7,290 nt of DNA from DATKMG01 sp035541995 (GCA_035541995.1 DATKMG010000560.1:1-7290), one strand, 5' to 3'; positions 1 through 5,759 are shown, numbered from the stretch's first letter. The notes: generated by a model not told the origin, from the letters alone. Numbers and translations: made by a program.

Positions 1-141
1 TGGAACAGTCACACAGAGAGGGGAGACGACACCTTCCTCGCGCAGCATGGCGAGAAGGTGCCTCAATGCCCGGTTGCTATAGGCATAGCGCTTGTGCGGA
101 TTACGGTGATAGCAGCCACATCTTGGCAAATGGTGATGGAC
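1..141 (-). pseudogene. Fragment of a tyrosine recombinase-like gene, cut by the IS21 element
   Basis: One minus-strand frame is open from the IS21 end at 141 to the window edge. It gives about 47 residues containing HHHLPRCGC and then NRALRHLLAMLREEGVV. A Cys-rich HLPxCxC stretch followed by an ALRHLL..LR..G.V helix is the pattern I recall from the N-terminal DNA-binding (SAM-like) domain of IS-associated tyrosine recombinases. That domain would precede the catalytic domain, which would lie off the left edge. No start codon is present: the frame runs straight into the inverted repeat of the IS. The missing N-terminal part is not found on the other side of the IS at 3700 onward, so the gene is broken as well as interrupted. 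The family assignment rests on memory of a short motif. A plus-strand frame is also open here but resembles nothing. Confidence 0.4.
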
Positions 142-267
142 TGCATATTCCGGTGAAGTTGTCCACCGATTCCGGTCGAAGCTGTCCATTCAATCCGGGG
201 ATGTTGTCCATCCCCTCGGAGCGAAGCGACGCTGGTAGTTAACATAGTGACTCAACTGGACAACATC
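142..267. repeat. Downstream end of the IS21 element: terminal repeat array
   Basis: Three direct copies of a motif of the form ATTCCGGTCGAAGTTGTCCA lie at 146-167, 169-190 and 192-212, degrading inward; the third reads AATCCGGGGATGTTGTCCAT. A fourth, inverted partial copy, TGGACAACATC, lies at 257-267. The outermost copy forms the terminal inverted repeat. In IS21 such repeats bind the IstA transposase. The rest of the stretch up to the terminator at 320 has no other feature I can recognise. Confidence 0.8.
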
Positions 268-319
268 AAGCAAAAACAACGAATGGTGGAACTAAAAACA
301 GCATCATTTCCTTTTTTTG

Positions 320-361
320 AAAAAGCCGGGAACTTAGTCAAAGTTTGACTGAGTTCCCAGC
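320..361 (-). terminator. Intrinsic terminator of the IS21 operon
   Basis: On the minus strand an 18-base arm (complement of 344-361) pairs with 325-342 around a one-base centre. The pairing is perfect apart from two G-T pairs. Five T residues follow (A320-A324 on the plus strand). The stem begins 5 bases after the TAG stop of the third gene (367-369), so it closes the istA-istB-third-gene transcript inside the element. Confidence 0.8.
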
Positions 362-366
362 CGAGA

Positions 367-1116
367 CTACTCGGATTCCGTTGGCACGGAATCGTCAGTG
401 GATCCCTTCTCTGCGATCGAAAAGGGCCCTATTCCTTCCTGATGCTTTTCGATCCACAGCTTCTCTTGCCGCTGGATTTTCAAGCGTAGAAATTCCCAAT
501 AATCGGGATCGATCTTTTGCTTGCCGATTTCCTCAAGAATTGGTTCGAAGTAGCGCAAGGTTGAAATCGGACCCTGGACCGCTTGGTGGTTGCGCCAGGC
601 AACGTATTTGCGGGCGCACCCCAAGAGGATGGCCTGCCCAATCTGCTCCAGGGGGATGGCGGCCTGGAACCACCGCCGGGCCAGGACCTCATCTGCAGTA
701 GAAAAGGAGGGACGCACACAGGCGCGCGCCGAAAGCCTTTTTCTGATTTCCGCGATGAATCGGTCGGCGCCCTGGTCGGTTTCAGAGAGGACCCTCTCCC
801 TTTCATAGGGCCAGAAGGCCGGGGAGATTTGAACCGATCCCCGCGTCACCGGGTTGTTACTGAAATGGTTCTGACAGACCCGGGCCCTTTCCATTTCGCC
901 CAAATACTTCCGGATCGTGCCCGGGGATTTCTTTAAATTCCGAGCCAGCTCGACTTGAGTGGTGTCGAGAATCCCGGTCTCGCGCTCGGCATTCAAGCAG
1001 ATCTGCAGGAAGACCTTGAAAGCCCCATCGCTCAGAATTTCCAGCGCCTGCTGCACCTCGAGGCCGGCGGCAAAGAAGTTTCTCGCATTTTTCAGCCTCA
1101 GCGGAGACGAGTTCAT
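367..1116 (-). CDS. Third IS21 gene: predicted winged-helix protein of unknown function
   Basis: A 249-residue soluble protein with no signal peptide or membrane segment. Residues about 30-80 look like a winged helix-turn-helix: an SDGAFKVFLQICLNAE helix, then TTQVELARNLKKSPGTIRKYL as the helix-turn-helix, then GEMERARV and a possible wing. The C-terminal half has a helical block (ADEVLARRWFQ to GCARKYVAWRN, about 141-175) and a STLRYFEPILEEI stretch (185-197), loosely reminiscent of replication-initiator or DnaD-type proteins. I do not recognise the family. The ATG overlaps the istB stop as ATGA, with AGGAGG four bases upstream, so translation is probably coupled to istB. The terminator follows directly. 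The gene lies inside the inverted repeats, so it moves with the element. It may be a regulator, a target-choice or replication-linked accessory factor, or a passenger; the sequence does not decide. Confidence 0.85.
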   Translation of the reverse strand: MNSSPLRLKNARNFFAAGLEVQQALEILSDGAFKVFLQICLNAERETGILDTTQVELARNLKKSPGTIRKYLGEMERARVCQNHFSNNPVTRGSVQISPAFWPYERERVLSETDQGADRFIAEIRKRLSARACVRPSFSTADEVLARRWFQAAIPLEQIGQAILLGCARKYVAWRNHQAVQGPISTLRYFEPILEEIGKQKIDPDYWEFLRLKIQRQEKLWIEKHQEGIGPFSIAEKGSTDDSVPTESE

Positions 1117-1883
1117 GCGTCCTCCTTTTCGTCGGGCTGGGACTCCTGCTTCAAGCCTCGTCTGACCGGGCGTAGGGTTTCGCCCTTGAGCTCAATGCGG
1201 TAACTGCTGGAGAGTATTCGCTCCATAATCGCATCGGCGAGGGTAGGACTTCCCACCAAGTCATGCCACTTATCGATAACAAACTGGCTGGCCACCATCG
1301 TCGATCGCGACCCGCAACGATCATCGAGGACTTCCAGCAGGTATTGTTTCTGCAGGTCGGCGAGCGGTGCCAGCCCCCAATCATCGATGGCAATGACGTC
1401 GGTCTTGGCCAGTTTGGCCAGCATCCGGTCGAAGCTTCCATCGGCATAGGCAATCCCGAGACGCCGGAAAAACCGGGGGGCCGATAGATAGCGGGCGGAG
1501 AATCCCTGTCGGCAGGTTTTATCCAGAAGTGCACAGCATAGGTAGGTCTTCCCGATTCCGGATGGCCCGCTGATTAAGACGTTGTGGTGCTGACGCACCC
1601 AATCGCAGCTGGACAGGCTCCGGATCAGGGAGCGCTCGAGCTGCCGCGCATGACGGAAGTTAAGGTCTTCAATCGTGGCCGGAATCTTCAGGGTGGCCTG
1701 GCGCAGCCTGGACTTGATGGCCTGATTTTCCCGCCATAACCACTGGGCCTCCACCAGCAGGGCCAGGCGGTCTTCGAAGCCGAGCGCTGCGGAATCGGGA
1801 TTCTCGAGTTGTTGTTCCAAGGCTTGCGCCATGCCGTGCAGTTTCAAAGAGTTCAGTTTTTCGAAGGTTTGTTCGCGCAGCAT
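1113..1883 (-). CDS. istB: IS21 helper ATPase IstB
   Basis: A 256-residue AAA+ ATPase of the IstB/DnaC type, the usual length for the family. It carries Walker A GPSGIGKT at residues 106-113, Walker B VIAIDDWG at 163-170 and a sensor-like ASQF at 198-201. The N-terminal helical region (residues 1-90) is the part that in known IstB proteins supports oligomer formation on DNA. In IS21 transposition IstB assembles on target DNA and partners with IstA; that is family knowledge. I chose the ATG at 1883 because it overlaps the istA stop by one base (TGATG), has AGGAGG seven bases upstream and gives the canonical MLREQTFEKLNSLKLHGMA start. A longer open frame to 2033 only reads through the istA tail in another frame. 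The acidic tail (QESQPDEKEDA) ends in the ATGA overlap with the third gene. Confidence 0.95.
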   Translation of the reverse strand: MLREQTFEKLNSLKLHGMAQALEQQLENPDSAALGFEDRLALLVEAQWLWRENQAIKSRLRQATLKIPATIEDLNFRHARQLERSLIRSLSSCDWVRQHHNVLISGPSGIGKTYLCCALLDKTCRQGFSARYLSAPRFFRRLGIAYADGSFDRMLAKLAKTDVIAIDDWGLAPLADLQKQYLLEVLDDRCGSRSTMVASQFVIDKWHDLVGSPTLADAIMERILSSSYRIELKGETLRPVRRGLKQESQPDEKEDA

Positions 1884-3442
1884 CAGGCCACCTCCTCTTT
1901 CTCTTTGCGGTAGTAGCCCGAACCGCGGACATTGGGATGGACCTCCGAATGTGCGACCGGAATCTCCACCGGAGTCAGCGGCTCCCGATCCAGGGAGTTT
2001 TCGAGGATGGACTTGATACTCCTGTAGGAGCATACATTCATGGTGACCGCCCGGCGACAGGCCGCTTCCAGCCTCTCGTTCGAATAACGTTTCCCGAGCC
2101 TCAGCACGCCCAGGCAGGAACGATAGCCGAGTTCCGGGTGTTTTTTATCCTCCATGATTCTCTGGAGCACCTCCGCGGTGGCCGGCCCGACCTCCCGGCC
2201 TTTGTCCACCATCCATGACGAAGTCCACGCCAGGTCCTGATGCTTTTCCGGACGATGCTCTTTCAGAGTCGTGTGCTGACCTGGAATAGCACTTCGAACA
2301 TGGGCCGCTATCCGCTGTCCCTTGCGGAAGATCTCAACCGTCTTTTCCGAAAAGCGGACCTCCACCTTCTCGTGCACATACGGGTAGGGGACACTGTAAT
2401 AGTGGCGGTCGACTTCCACGTGATAGTCCGGATGCACTCTCGCGGTCTTCCACTCTGCGAACTCAAAAGGCGCCATCGGCAACGGCTTAAGAGCGGGTCG
2501 ATCGACTTCCTCAAACAGCCTCTCCCGGGTCGCCTCGAGTTTCCGGAACTTCCTCTGGTTCAGCTGGACCCGAAGCTCGCCAATCGCCCCGTTCAGCTCC
2601 ACCAGGCTAAAAAAGCGGCGATGGCGCAAGGCCGCCAGTATCCAGCGCTCGACGATAAGCACGCTGGTTTCCACCTTAGCCTTGTCCCGGGGTTTGCGGA
2701 CTCGTGCAGGAATAATCACGGTACCGTAATGCGCGGCCCAGTCTCGATAGGTGGGATTCAAATCCGGATCGTAATAGCAGGGATCCTTGACGCCTGTCTT
2801 CCAATTGTCTGGGGTGGTCACAGTCGGGACACCCTGAAAAAACTCCACAGCGCGCGTGTGGGATCCGATCCAGGAGGGCAGATCCCGTTTCCACACGGCC
2901 TCACAAAAGGTATAGTTGCTGGCACCGAGGACGGCCACAAAGATCGAAGCCTCCTGTACCATACCCGTATCGGGATCCACCACCGACACCGTGGGACCTG
3001 CATGATCGACAAACATCTTTTCCCCAGCCTTGTATTCCTGACGCAGGACGATATCGAGCTGGCGGGCCCAGCGGCCATAAAGCTCGCAAAACCAGCTGTA
3101 TTGATACCCCTCCGGATAGGTTTGCTTGTATTCCTGCCACAGCAGATCCAAGGTCAGATGCTTGTGACGGAGCAATTGGGCGTGCAGGGAGGCAAAATCC
3201 GGCAGAGGGATTTCCGGATTTGCCGGAGCCATGGGGAACAGCTTCGACTCTAAATCGGCGTCGTTGAGATCCGGCGGCAACGGCCAACCCAGACCTGCCG
3301 CCTCGGCTCGCTTCAAGTAATTGGCCACACTGCTGTGTGGGATGGAACAACTTCGGGCGATCTGGCGATTATCCAGACCCAGTTCAAACTTCAGCCTCAA
3401 TACTTCACGTGTTTTTCGCACTGGCAACCTCCTTGCTGGCAT
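1883..3442 (-). CDS. istA: IS21 transposase IstA
   Basis: A 519-residue transposase, close to the normal IstA size. An N-terminal helix-turn-helix spans about residues 20-46 (LGLDNRQIARSCSIPHSSVA), followed by a linker and a DDE integrase core. The likely catalytic residues are D146 in MFVDHAG, D212 in TPDNWKTG and E258 in KAKVETSV. A C-terminal beta-barrel-like region follows (VEVDRHYYSVPYPYV, about 345-360). The enzyme cuts and joins the element ends, binding the repeats found at 142-267 and 3520-3695. The start at 3442 has AGGAGG six bases upstream and yields the expected MPARRLPVRKTREVLRLK start. It is the first gene of the operon and overlaps istB by one base. Its ribosome-binding site lies in a hairpin (separate entry). 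The frame is intact and all key residues are present. Confidence 0.95.
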   Translation of the reverse strand: MPARRLPVRKTREVLRLKFELGLDNRQIARSCSIPHSSVANYLKRAEAAGLGWPLPPDLNDADLESKLFPMAPANPEIPLPDFASLHAQLLRHKHLTLDLLWQEYKQTYPEGYQYSWFCELYGRWARQLDIVLRQEYKAGEKMFVDHAGPTVSVVDPDTGMVQEASIFVAVLGASNYTFCEAVWKRDLPSWIGSHTRAVEFFQGVPTVTTPDNWKTGVKDPCYYDPDLNPTYRDWAAHYGTVIIPARVRKPRDKAKVETSVLIVERWILAALRHRRFFSLVELNGAIGELRVQLNQRKFRKLEATRERLFEEVDRPALKPLPMAPFEFAEWKTARVHPDYHVEVDRHYYSVPYPYVHEKVEVRFSEKTVEIFRKGQRIAAHVRSAIPGQHTTLKEHRPEKHQDLAWTSSWMVDKGREVGPATAEVLQRIMEDKKHPELGYRSCLGVLRLGKRYSNERLEAACRRAVTMNVCSYRSIKSILENSLDREPLTPVEIPVAHSEVHPNVRGSGYYRKEKEEVA

Positions 3443-3448
3443 GGACTT

Positions 3449-3467
3449 CCTCCTTGACTTGAGGAGG
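3449..3467 (-). promoter_or_regulatory. Hairpin masking the istA ribosome-binding site
   Basis: In the istA mRNA, CCUCCU (complement of 3462-3467) is followed by a 7-base loop CAAGUCA and then AGGAGG (complement of 3449-3454), which is the Shine-Dalgarno sequence six bases before AUG. All six stem pairs are Watson-Crick. The anti-Shine-Dalgarno is thus built in immediately upstream of the site it would block. Pairing is seen in the sequence; control of translation is inference. Confidence 0.55.
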
Positions 3468-3519
3468 CCACATTACCAGCGATTGCCAGCGTCACTTCCG
3501 AATCCGTCAATCGGAAGGG

Positions 3520-3699
3520 ATTCCGGAATATTGTCCACCGTTCCGGGATGTTGTCCACTGTTCCGGTGCAAACCAAAAAAGTGGACAACTTCAGAACGGA
3601 ATGAGCGGACAACTTCGACCGGAATCGGTGGACAACTTCCAATGGAATGGGTGGACAACTTCAAACGGAATGGCCGGACAACTTCGACCGGAATACGCA
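3520..3699. repeat. Upstream end of the IS21 element: seven-copy repeat array
   Basis: Five direct copies of the motif GTGGACAACTTC(n)CGGAAT sit at about 3581-3602, 3605-3625, 3628-3647, 3650-3671 and 3673-3695, at a pitch of 22-24 bases. Two copies in the opposite orientation lie inward, at 3520-3540 and 3541-3560. A 20-base A-rich gap (3561-3580) divides the two groups. The outermost copy with TACGCA forms the terminal inverted repeat. By analogy with IS21 these are IstA-binding sites. The inner pair lies 80-120 bases upstream of istA, where its promoter is expected. A candidate -35 TGGACA (complement of 3551-3556) lies within one copy, but no convincing -10 is seen. Confidence 0.85.
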
Positions 3700-3726
3700 A
3701 GTTGTTTTGGTCCCCCACGGGTTTTC

Positions 3727-3760
3727 TTGACAAGTGTTGTCAGATATGACAACATATATT
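3727..3760 (+). promoter_or_regulatory. Promoter/operator of the toxin-antitoxin module
   Basis: Three half-sites alternate in orientation: TGACAA at 3728-3733, TTGTCA at 3737-3742 and TGACAA at 3747-3752. The last two form a perfect 8-bp inverted repeat (TGTTGTCA and TGACAACA) around GATA, at 3735-3754. A -35-like TTGACA is at 3727-3732 and an AT-rich -10-like TATATT at 3755-3760, but the 22-base spacing is too long for a good sigma-70 match, so the exact promoter is uncertain. The arrangement fits autorepression by the antitoxin. Confidence 0.55.
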
Positions 3761-3785
3761 TCGCTAGCCTTAATGAACTAGCGAA
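3760..3785 (+). repeat. Inverted repeat in the toxin mRNA leader
   Basis: TTCGCTAG (3760-3767) and CTAGCGAA (3778-3785) are perfect 8-bp inverted repeats around a 10-base spacer. They lie between the operator and the toxin start at 3808, just upstream of a GAAGG ribosome-binding site. This could be an RNA hairpin or a second operator. Confidence 0.5.
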
Positions 3786-3807
3786 CGCAGATGAGCGGCG
3801 AAGGCAA

Positions 3808-4155
3808 ATGACCCGAAAAACTCGGCCCGTTTCATGGATCAGAGCGGCACTCAAGGAATTTGAGACGTTTCCAGAAGGGGCTAGATCTATTTGTCTTGCC
3901 GCCTTGACTATCGCTGCGGAGGGTGGGAAGGCTGACATAGCAAAGCCAATTCACGGGATGGGATCAGGCGTGTTTGAGATTGCTCTGCCGTATCGCGGCG
4001 ATGCGTTCCGGGTGGTTTATGCCGTGCAACTCGCCCAGGAAATTTGGGTCGTTCATTCGTTTCAGAAGAAATCAACGCAAGGCGCGAAGACGCCCAGGCG
4101 TGAGGTCGATTTGATCAAGGACCGATTGAAAAGATTGAAGGAGATGATACGATGA
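3808..4155 (+). CDS. higB: HigB/RelE-type toxin (phage Gp49-like family)
   Basis: A 115-residue basic protein with the layout of the Gp49-like/HigB branch of the RelE superfamily. An N-terminal helix pair (residues 10-38) is followed by KPIHGMGSGVFEIAL (46-60), then the strand YRGDAFRVVYAV (62-73), then IWVVHSFQKKST (79-90) and TPRREVDLIKDRLKRLKEM. The VVHSFQKKS...TP segment is the most conserved signature. Family members are ribosome-associated or free mRNA interferases; activity here is inferred. The ATG at 3808 is chosen because the frame open further upstream runs through the IS21 repeats and the operator, no in-frame ATG/GTG/TTG lies between operator and 3808, and GAAGG precedes it. The stop overlaps the antitoxin start (ATGA at 4152-4155), a toxin-first order typical of HigBA. 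Confidence 0.85.
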   Translation: MTRKTRPVSWIRAALKEFETFPEGARSICLAALTIAAEGGKADIAKPIHGMGSGVFEIALPYRGDAFRVVYAVQLAQEIWVVHSFQKKSTQGAKTPRREVDLIKDRLKRLKEMIR

Positions 4156-4475
4156 AAGGTGAACGGCTGGAAATGGTGCGCGGAAGCGGAAATGTTTTCC
4201 GTGACCTGGGACATAAGAACGCGGATATTGAACAATTCAAGGCTATACTGGCCGCTGAAATCATCAAGGCGCTCGACCGTGAGGGGCTGAGCGTGCGCGG
4301 AGCCCATGGCCGCACAGGGATTGCCGCGGCTGACTTTTCGCGCATCCGCAACGCGGACCTCGAACGGTTCACCATAGATCGCCTCATGTCGATCATCAAC
4401 CGGCTTGGGTCACGGGTTGAAGTGAAGGTCAAAGTGCGGCCGTCGGAACCGGTTGAGCGCGGTGTGCCAGCATAG
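4152..4475 (+). CDS. higA: HigA-type antitoxin with helix-turn-helix domain
   Basis: A 107-residue protein. The N-terminal GSGNVFRDLGHKNAD motif (residues 11-25) is characteristic of the HigA/HTH_37 (XRE-like) antitoxins. It is followed by AAEIIKALDREGLSVRGAHGRTGIAAADFSRIRN, the helix-turn-helix (about 34-67), and by FTIDRLMSIINRLGSRVEVKV (73-93). The usual role is to neutralise the toxin and, with it, repress the operon, here probably through the TGACAA sites at 3728-3754. Translation is coupled to the toxin by the ATGA overlap. GAAGGAGATG just before the overlap can serve as ribosome-binding site. The second helix-turn-helix helix (AADFSRIRN) departs from the commoner VSRLRRG form. The frame is intact and the length normal. 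Confidence 0.85.
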   Translation: MKGERLEMVRGSGNVFRDLGHKNADIEQFKAILAAEIIKALDREGLSVRGAHGRTGIAAADFSRIRNADLERFTIDRLMSIINRLGSRVEVKVKVRPSEPVERGVPA

Positions 4476-4507
4476 AGACAAACACAGTCTGCCCGAAAAA
4501 CTTCGTA

Positions 4508-4544
4508 GCTCTTGATTTCTAGTAATTTTGAGAAATCGTAGAGC
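4508..4544. terminator. Imperfect hairpin after the toxin-antitoxin pair, possible terminator
   Basis: GATTTCT (4514-4520) pairs perfectly with AGAAATC (4531-4537) around a 10-base loop, and an outer GCTCT (4508-4512) pairs with AGAGC (4540-4544) across a small bulge. There is no T-tract after it on either strand, so an intrinsic terminator is doubtful. It begins 33 bases after the antitoxin stop and 54 before the IS1 end. Confidence 0.35.
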
Positions 4545-4561
4545 CTGCCTTGTGCTCCGCG

Positions 4562-4590
4562 GGTGCTTCCGCAACTGACTGTTGGTAGCC
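4562..4590 (+). repeat. IS1 left terminal inverted repeat
   Basis: Outer GGTGCTTCCG (4562-4571) and inner ACTGTTG (4578-4584) match the right end; the six bases between them differ. Pairing does not continue outward of 4562, so the boundary is well defined. Confidence 0.8.
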
Positions 4591-4670
4591 CACCTGTAAC
4601 TTACTCTCGTGGTATAGTTTGGGACTCAATTTGACGCCAGCAGTTCTATCGTCATGAAAGTCCACCAACC

Positions 4671-5651
4671 ATGAAGAGCCTCAACTGTCCAAACAAGGAC
4701 TGTGCCTCATCGAAAGAAGGTGACGAAGGAGCCGTTATTCGCCATGGTTTCTACCAAACCCGGTGGGGGAAGCGTCGTCGCTACCAGTGTCAGGCTTGCG
4801 GGAAGACATTCTGCTCGACCAGCCGGACGGCATATCATCGACTGCAACACCGGCGAGTTACCTTTGATGAGGTTGCGGCTCTCAGCGTGGAGGGCTTCAA
4901 CAAGTCTGCCATTGCTCGAGTCAAAGGAATCGCTTGGAACACGGTGCATCGCTGGCTGGAAAGGGCAGCCAGTTGGTGTCGGCGTTTCAATGATCGAAAA
5001 ATGAGAAGCCTCTCCATTGCAGAACTTCAGGCTGATGAGATCTGTACGATGGTCGGAAGCAAGGAGCGGCCGATCTGGGTCTTTGTTGCGCTTGACGTCT
5101 GGTCTCGGCTTTGGTCGGCGACGGTAGTCGGCAAACGCAGCTACCGCAACACCCTGGGCCTGTTTCGAGACCTCTTCAAACGAATGAGTCCCGAGCTTAT
5201 CCCTCTTATCACCACAGACGGATTCCAGTTCTACAAGAAAGTCATCGGGCGCGTATTTGGGCCAGCGTGTATCTACGGTCAGGTGATCAAGACACGCCGG
5301 AACGACCGGGTGGTCAGAGTAGAGCAAAAGGTCATGATCGGAGCGGGAAGATTGACACAAGTTCTAAGGAACTCGGAGGATTCAGAGACTCTGAACACCT
5401 CGTTTGTCGAGCGACTAAATCTCACCCTCCGACAGAGCTCAGCGTATCTGGGTCGACGAACGCTAGGTCAGGCCCGATGGGAGCAATGTCTCGATGATCA
5501 CCTGGAACTGCTGCGCTGCCACTACAACTTCGTGAGGCCACACCGGGCGTTGAAGTTTGGGGGGGGAAGTCAGGACGCCGGCCATGCAGGCTGGGCTGAC
5601 CACGAGGCCGCTGACTTTGAGACAGATCTTCTCGTTGAGGTTCCATTCTGA
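4671..5651 (+). CDS. IS1-family transposase, single-ORF type, C-terminus frameshifted
   Basis: A 326-residue product as read. An N-terminal zinc ribbon is formed by C6, C11, C40 and C43 (CPNKDC and CQAC). A helix-turn-helix follows at about 76-97 (FNKSAIARVKGIAWNTVHRWL). The catalytic core has D122 in LQADEICTMVG, D183 in TTDGFQFY and E247 in SFVERLNLTLRQ, with the family ending HYNFVRPHRALKFG at 284-297. Classical IS1 splits these parts into InsA and InsB joined by ribosomal frameshifting; here they are one ORF, as in the longer IS1 relatives. After residue 297 the product turns into an unrelated tail, because eight G at 5559-5566 shift the frame. With seven G it would read KFGGEVRTPAMQAGLTTRPL and continue to a TAG at 5734-5736 inside the right inverted repeat. 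The start lacks a strong ribosome-binding site. Confidence 0.85.
   Translation: MKSLNCPNKDCASSKEGDEGAVIRHGFYQTRWGKRRRYQCQACGKTFCSTSRTAYHRLQHRRVTFDEVAALSVEGFNKSAIARVKGIAWNTVHRWLERAASWCRRFNDRKMRSLSIAELQADEICTMVGSKERPIWVFVALDVWSRLWSATVVGKRSYRNTLGLFRDLFKRMSPELIPLITTDGFQFYKKVIGRVFGPACIYGQVIKTRRNDRVVRVEQKVMIGAGRLTQVLRNSEDSETLNTSFVERLNLTLRQSSAYLGRRTLGQARWEQCLDDHLELLRCHYNFVRPHRALKFGGGSQDAGHAGWADHEAADFETDLLVEVPF
5559..5566 (+). other. Run of eight G that shifts the IS1 transposase frame
   Basis: Upstream of this run the frame matches the transposase family. Downstream, the family-like reading (EVRTPAMQAGLTTRPLTLRQIF) is in the frame obtained by removing one G. A mutation, a base-calling or assembly error in a homopolymer, or slippage during expression could each explain it. 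Confidence 0.75.
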
Positions 5652-5729
5652 GACGTCAGAGAATCTCCTTTTTGTAATCTTCAGTCCAGTTCAGGCGGTC
5701 AAATTCCCGGTTTGGGATCTGTGTCTTGC

Positions 5730-5759
5730 GGCTTAGCAACAGTTGATGACGGAAGCACC
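5730..5759 (-). repeat. IS1 right terminal inverted repeat
   Basis: CGGAAGCACC at 5750-5759 is the exact inverse of the left outer 10 bp, and CAACAGT at 5737-5743 inverts ACTGTTG. The stop of the restored transposase frame (5734-5736) lies within it, which is what a complete element of this type would show. Confidence 0.8.

Larger units (their letters stand above)
142..3699 (-). mobile_element. IS21-family insertion sequence with three genes (3558 bp)
   Basis: The left end reads TGCATATTCCGGTGAAGTTG and the reverse complement of the right end reads TGCGTATTCCGGTCGAAGTT. They are near-identical inverted repeats with the TG...CA termini usual for IS21. Inside are istA and istB in the standard order, plus a third gene, all transcribed leftward. 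Multiple copies of the terminal motif lie at both ends, as known for IS21 transposase-binding sites. The element is longer than most I know of in this family (about 2-2.5 kb), and the third gene accounts for most of the excess. No target duplication is visible: the bases outside are ..GATGGAC on the left and AGTTGTT.. on the right. All three frames are intact, so the element could be active. Confidence 0.9.
4562..5759 (+). mobile_element. IS1-family insertion sequence (1198 bp)
   Basis: The left end begins GGTGCTTCCGCAACTGACTG. The reverse complement of the right end begins GGTGCTTCCG, then TCATCA, then ACTGTTG. They share a perfect outer 10 bp and an inner ACTGTTG. The GGTG start and the CAACTnACTG block match the pattern of the classical IS1 end as I remember it (GGTGATGCTGCCAACTTACTG). 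The single transposase gene fills the interior. No 8-9 bp target duplication is seen: TGCTCCGCG lies outside on the left, TTTGAGGGT on the right. The right end sits 30 bases from the 3' end of a tRNA gene. Confidence 0.85.

Noticed and set aside
1884..2033. Upstream extension of istB to a start at 2033
   Set aside because: It lies in the istA coding tail, and the ATG at 1883 has a strong ribosome-binding site and the family-typical N-terminus.
2240..3253. Long plus-strand open frame of 337 codons
   Set aside because: It is antisense to istA, which has full domain structure and a ribosome-binding site. The plus-strand translation resembles no family.
3520..3699. Regularly spaced repeats that could suggest a CRISPR array
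   Set aside because: The units follow one another without unique spacers, change orientation, and match the inverted repeats of the IS21 element.
3601..3807. N-terminal extension of the toxin frame
   Set aside because: It reads through IS21 repeats and the toxin-antitoxin operator and has no family resemblance; the ATG at 3808 fits the toxin.
4707..5360. Minus-strand open frame of 217 codons
   Set aside because: It is antisense to the IS1 transposase, whose catalytic and zinc-ribbon motifs are clear on the plus strand.
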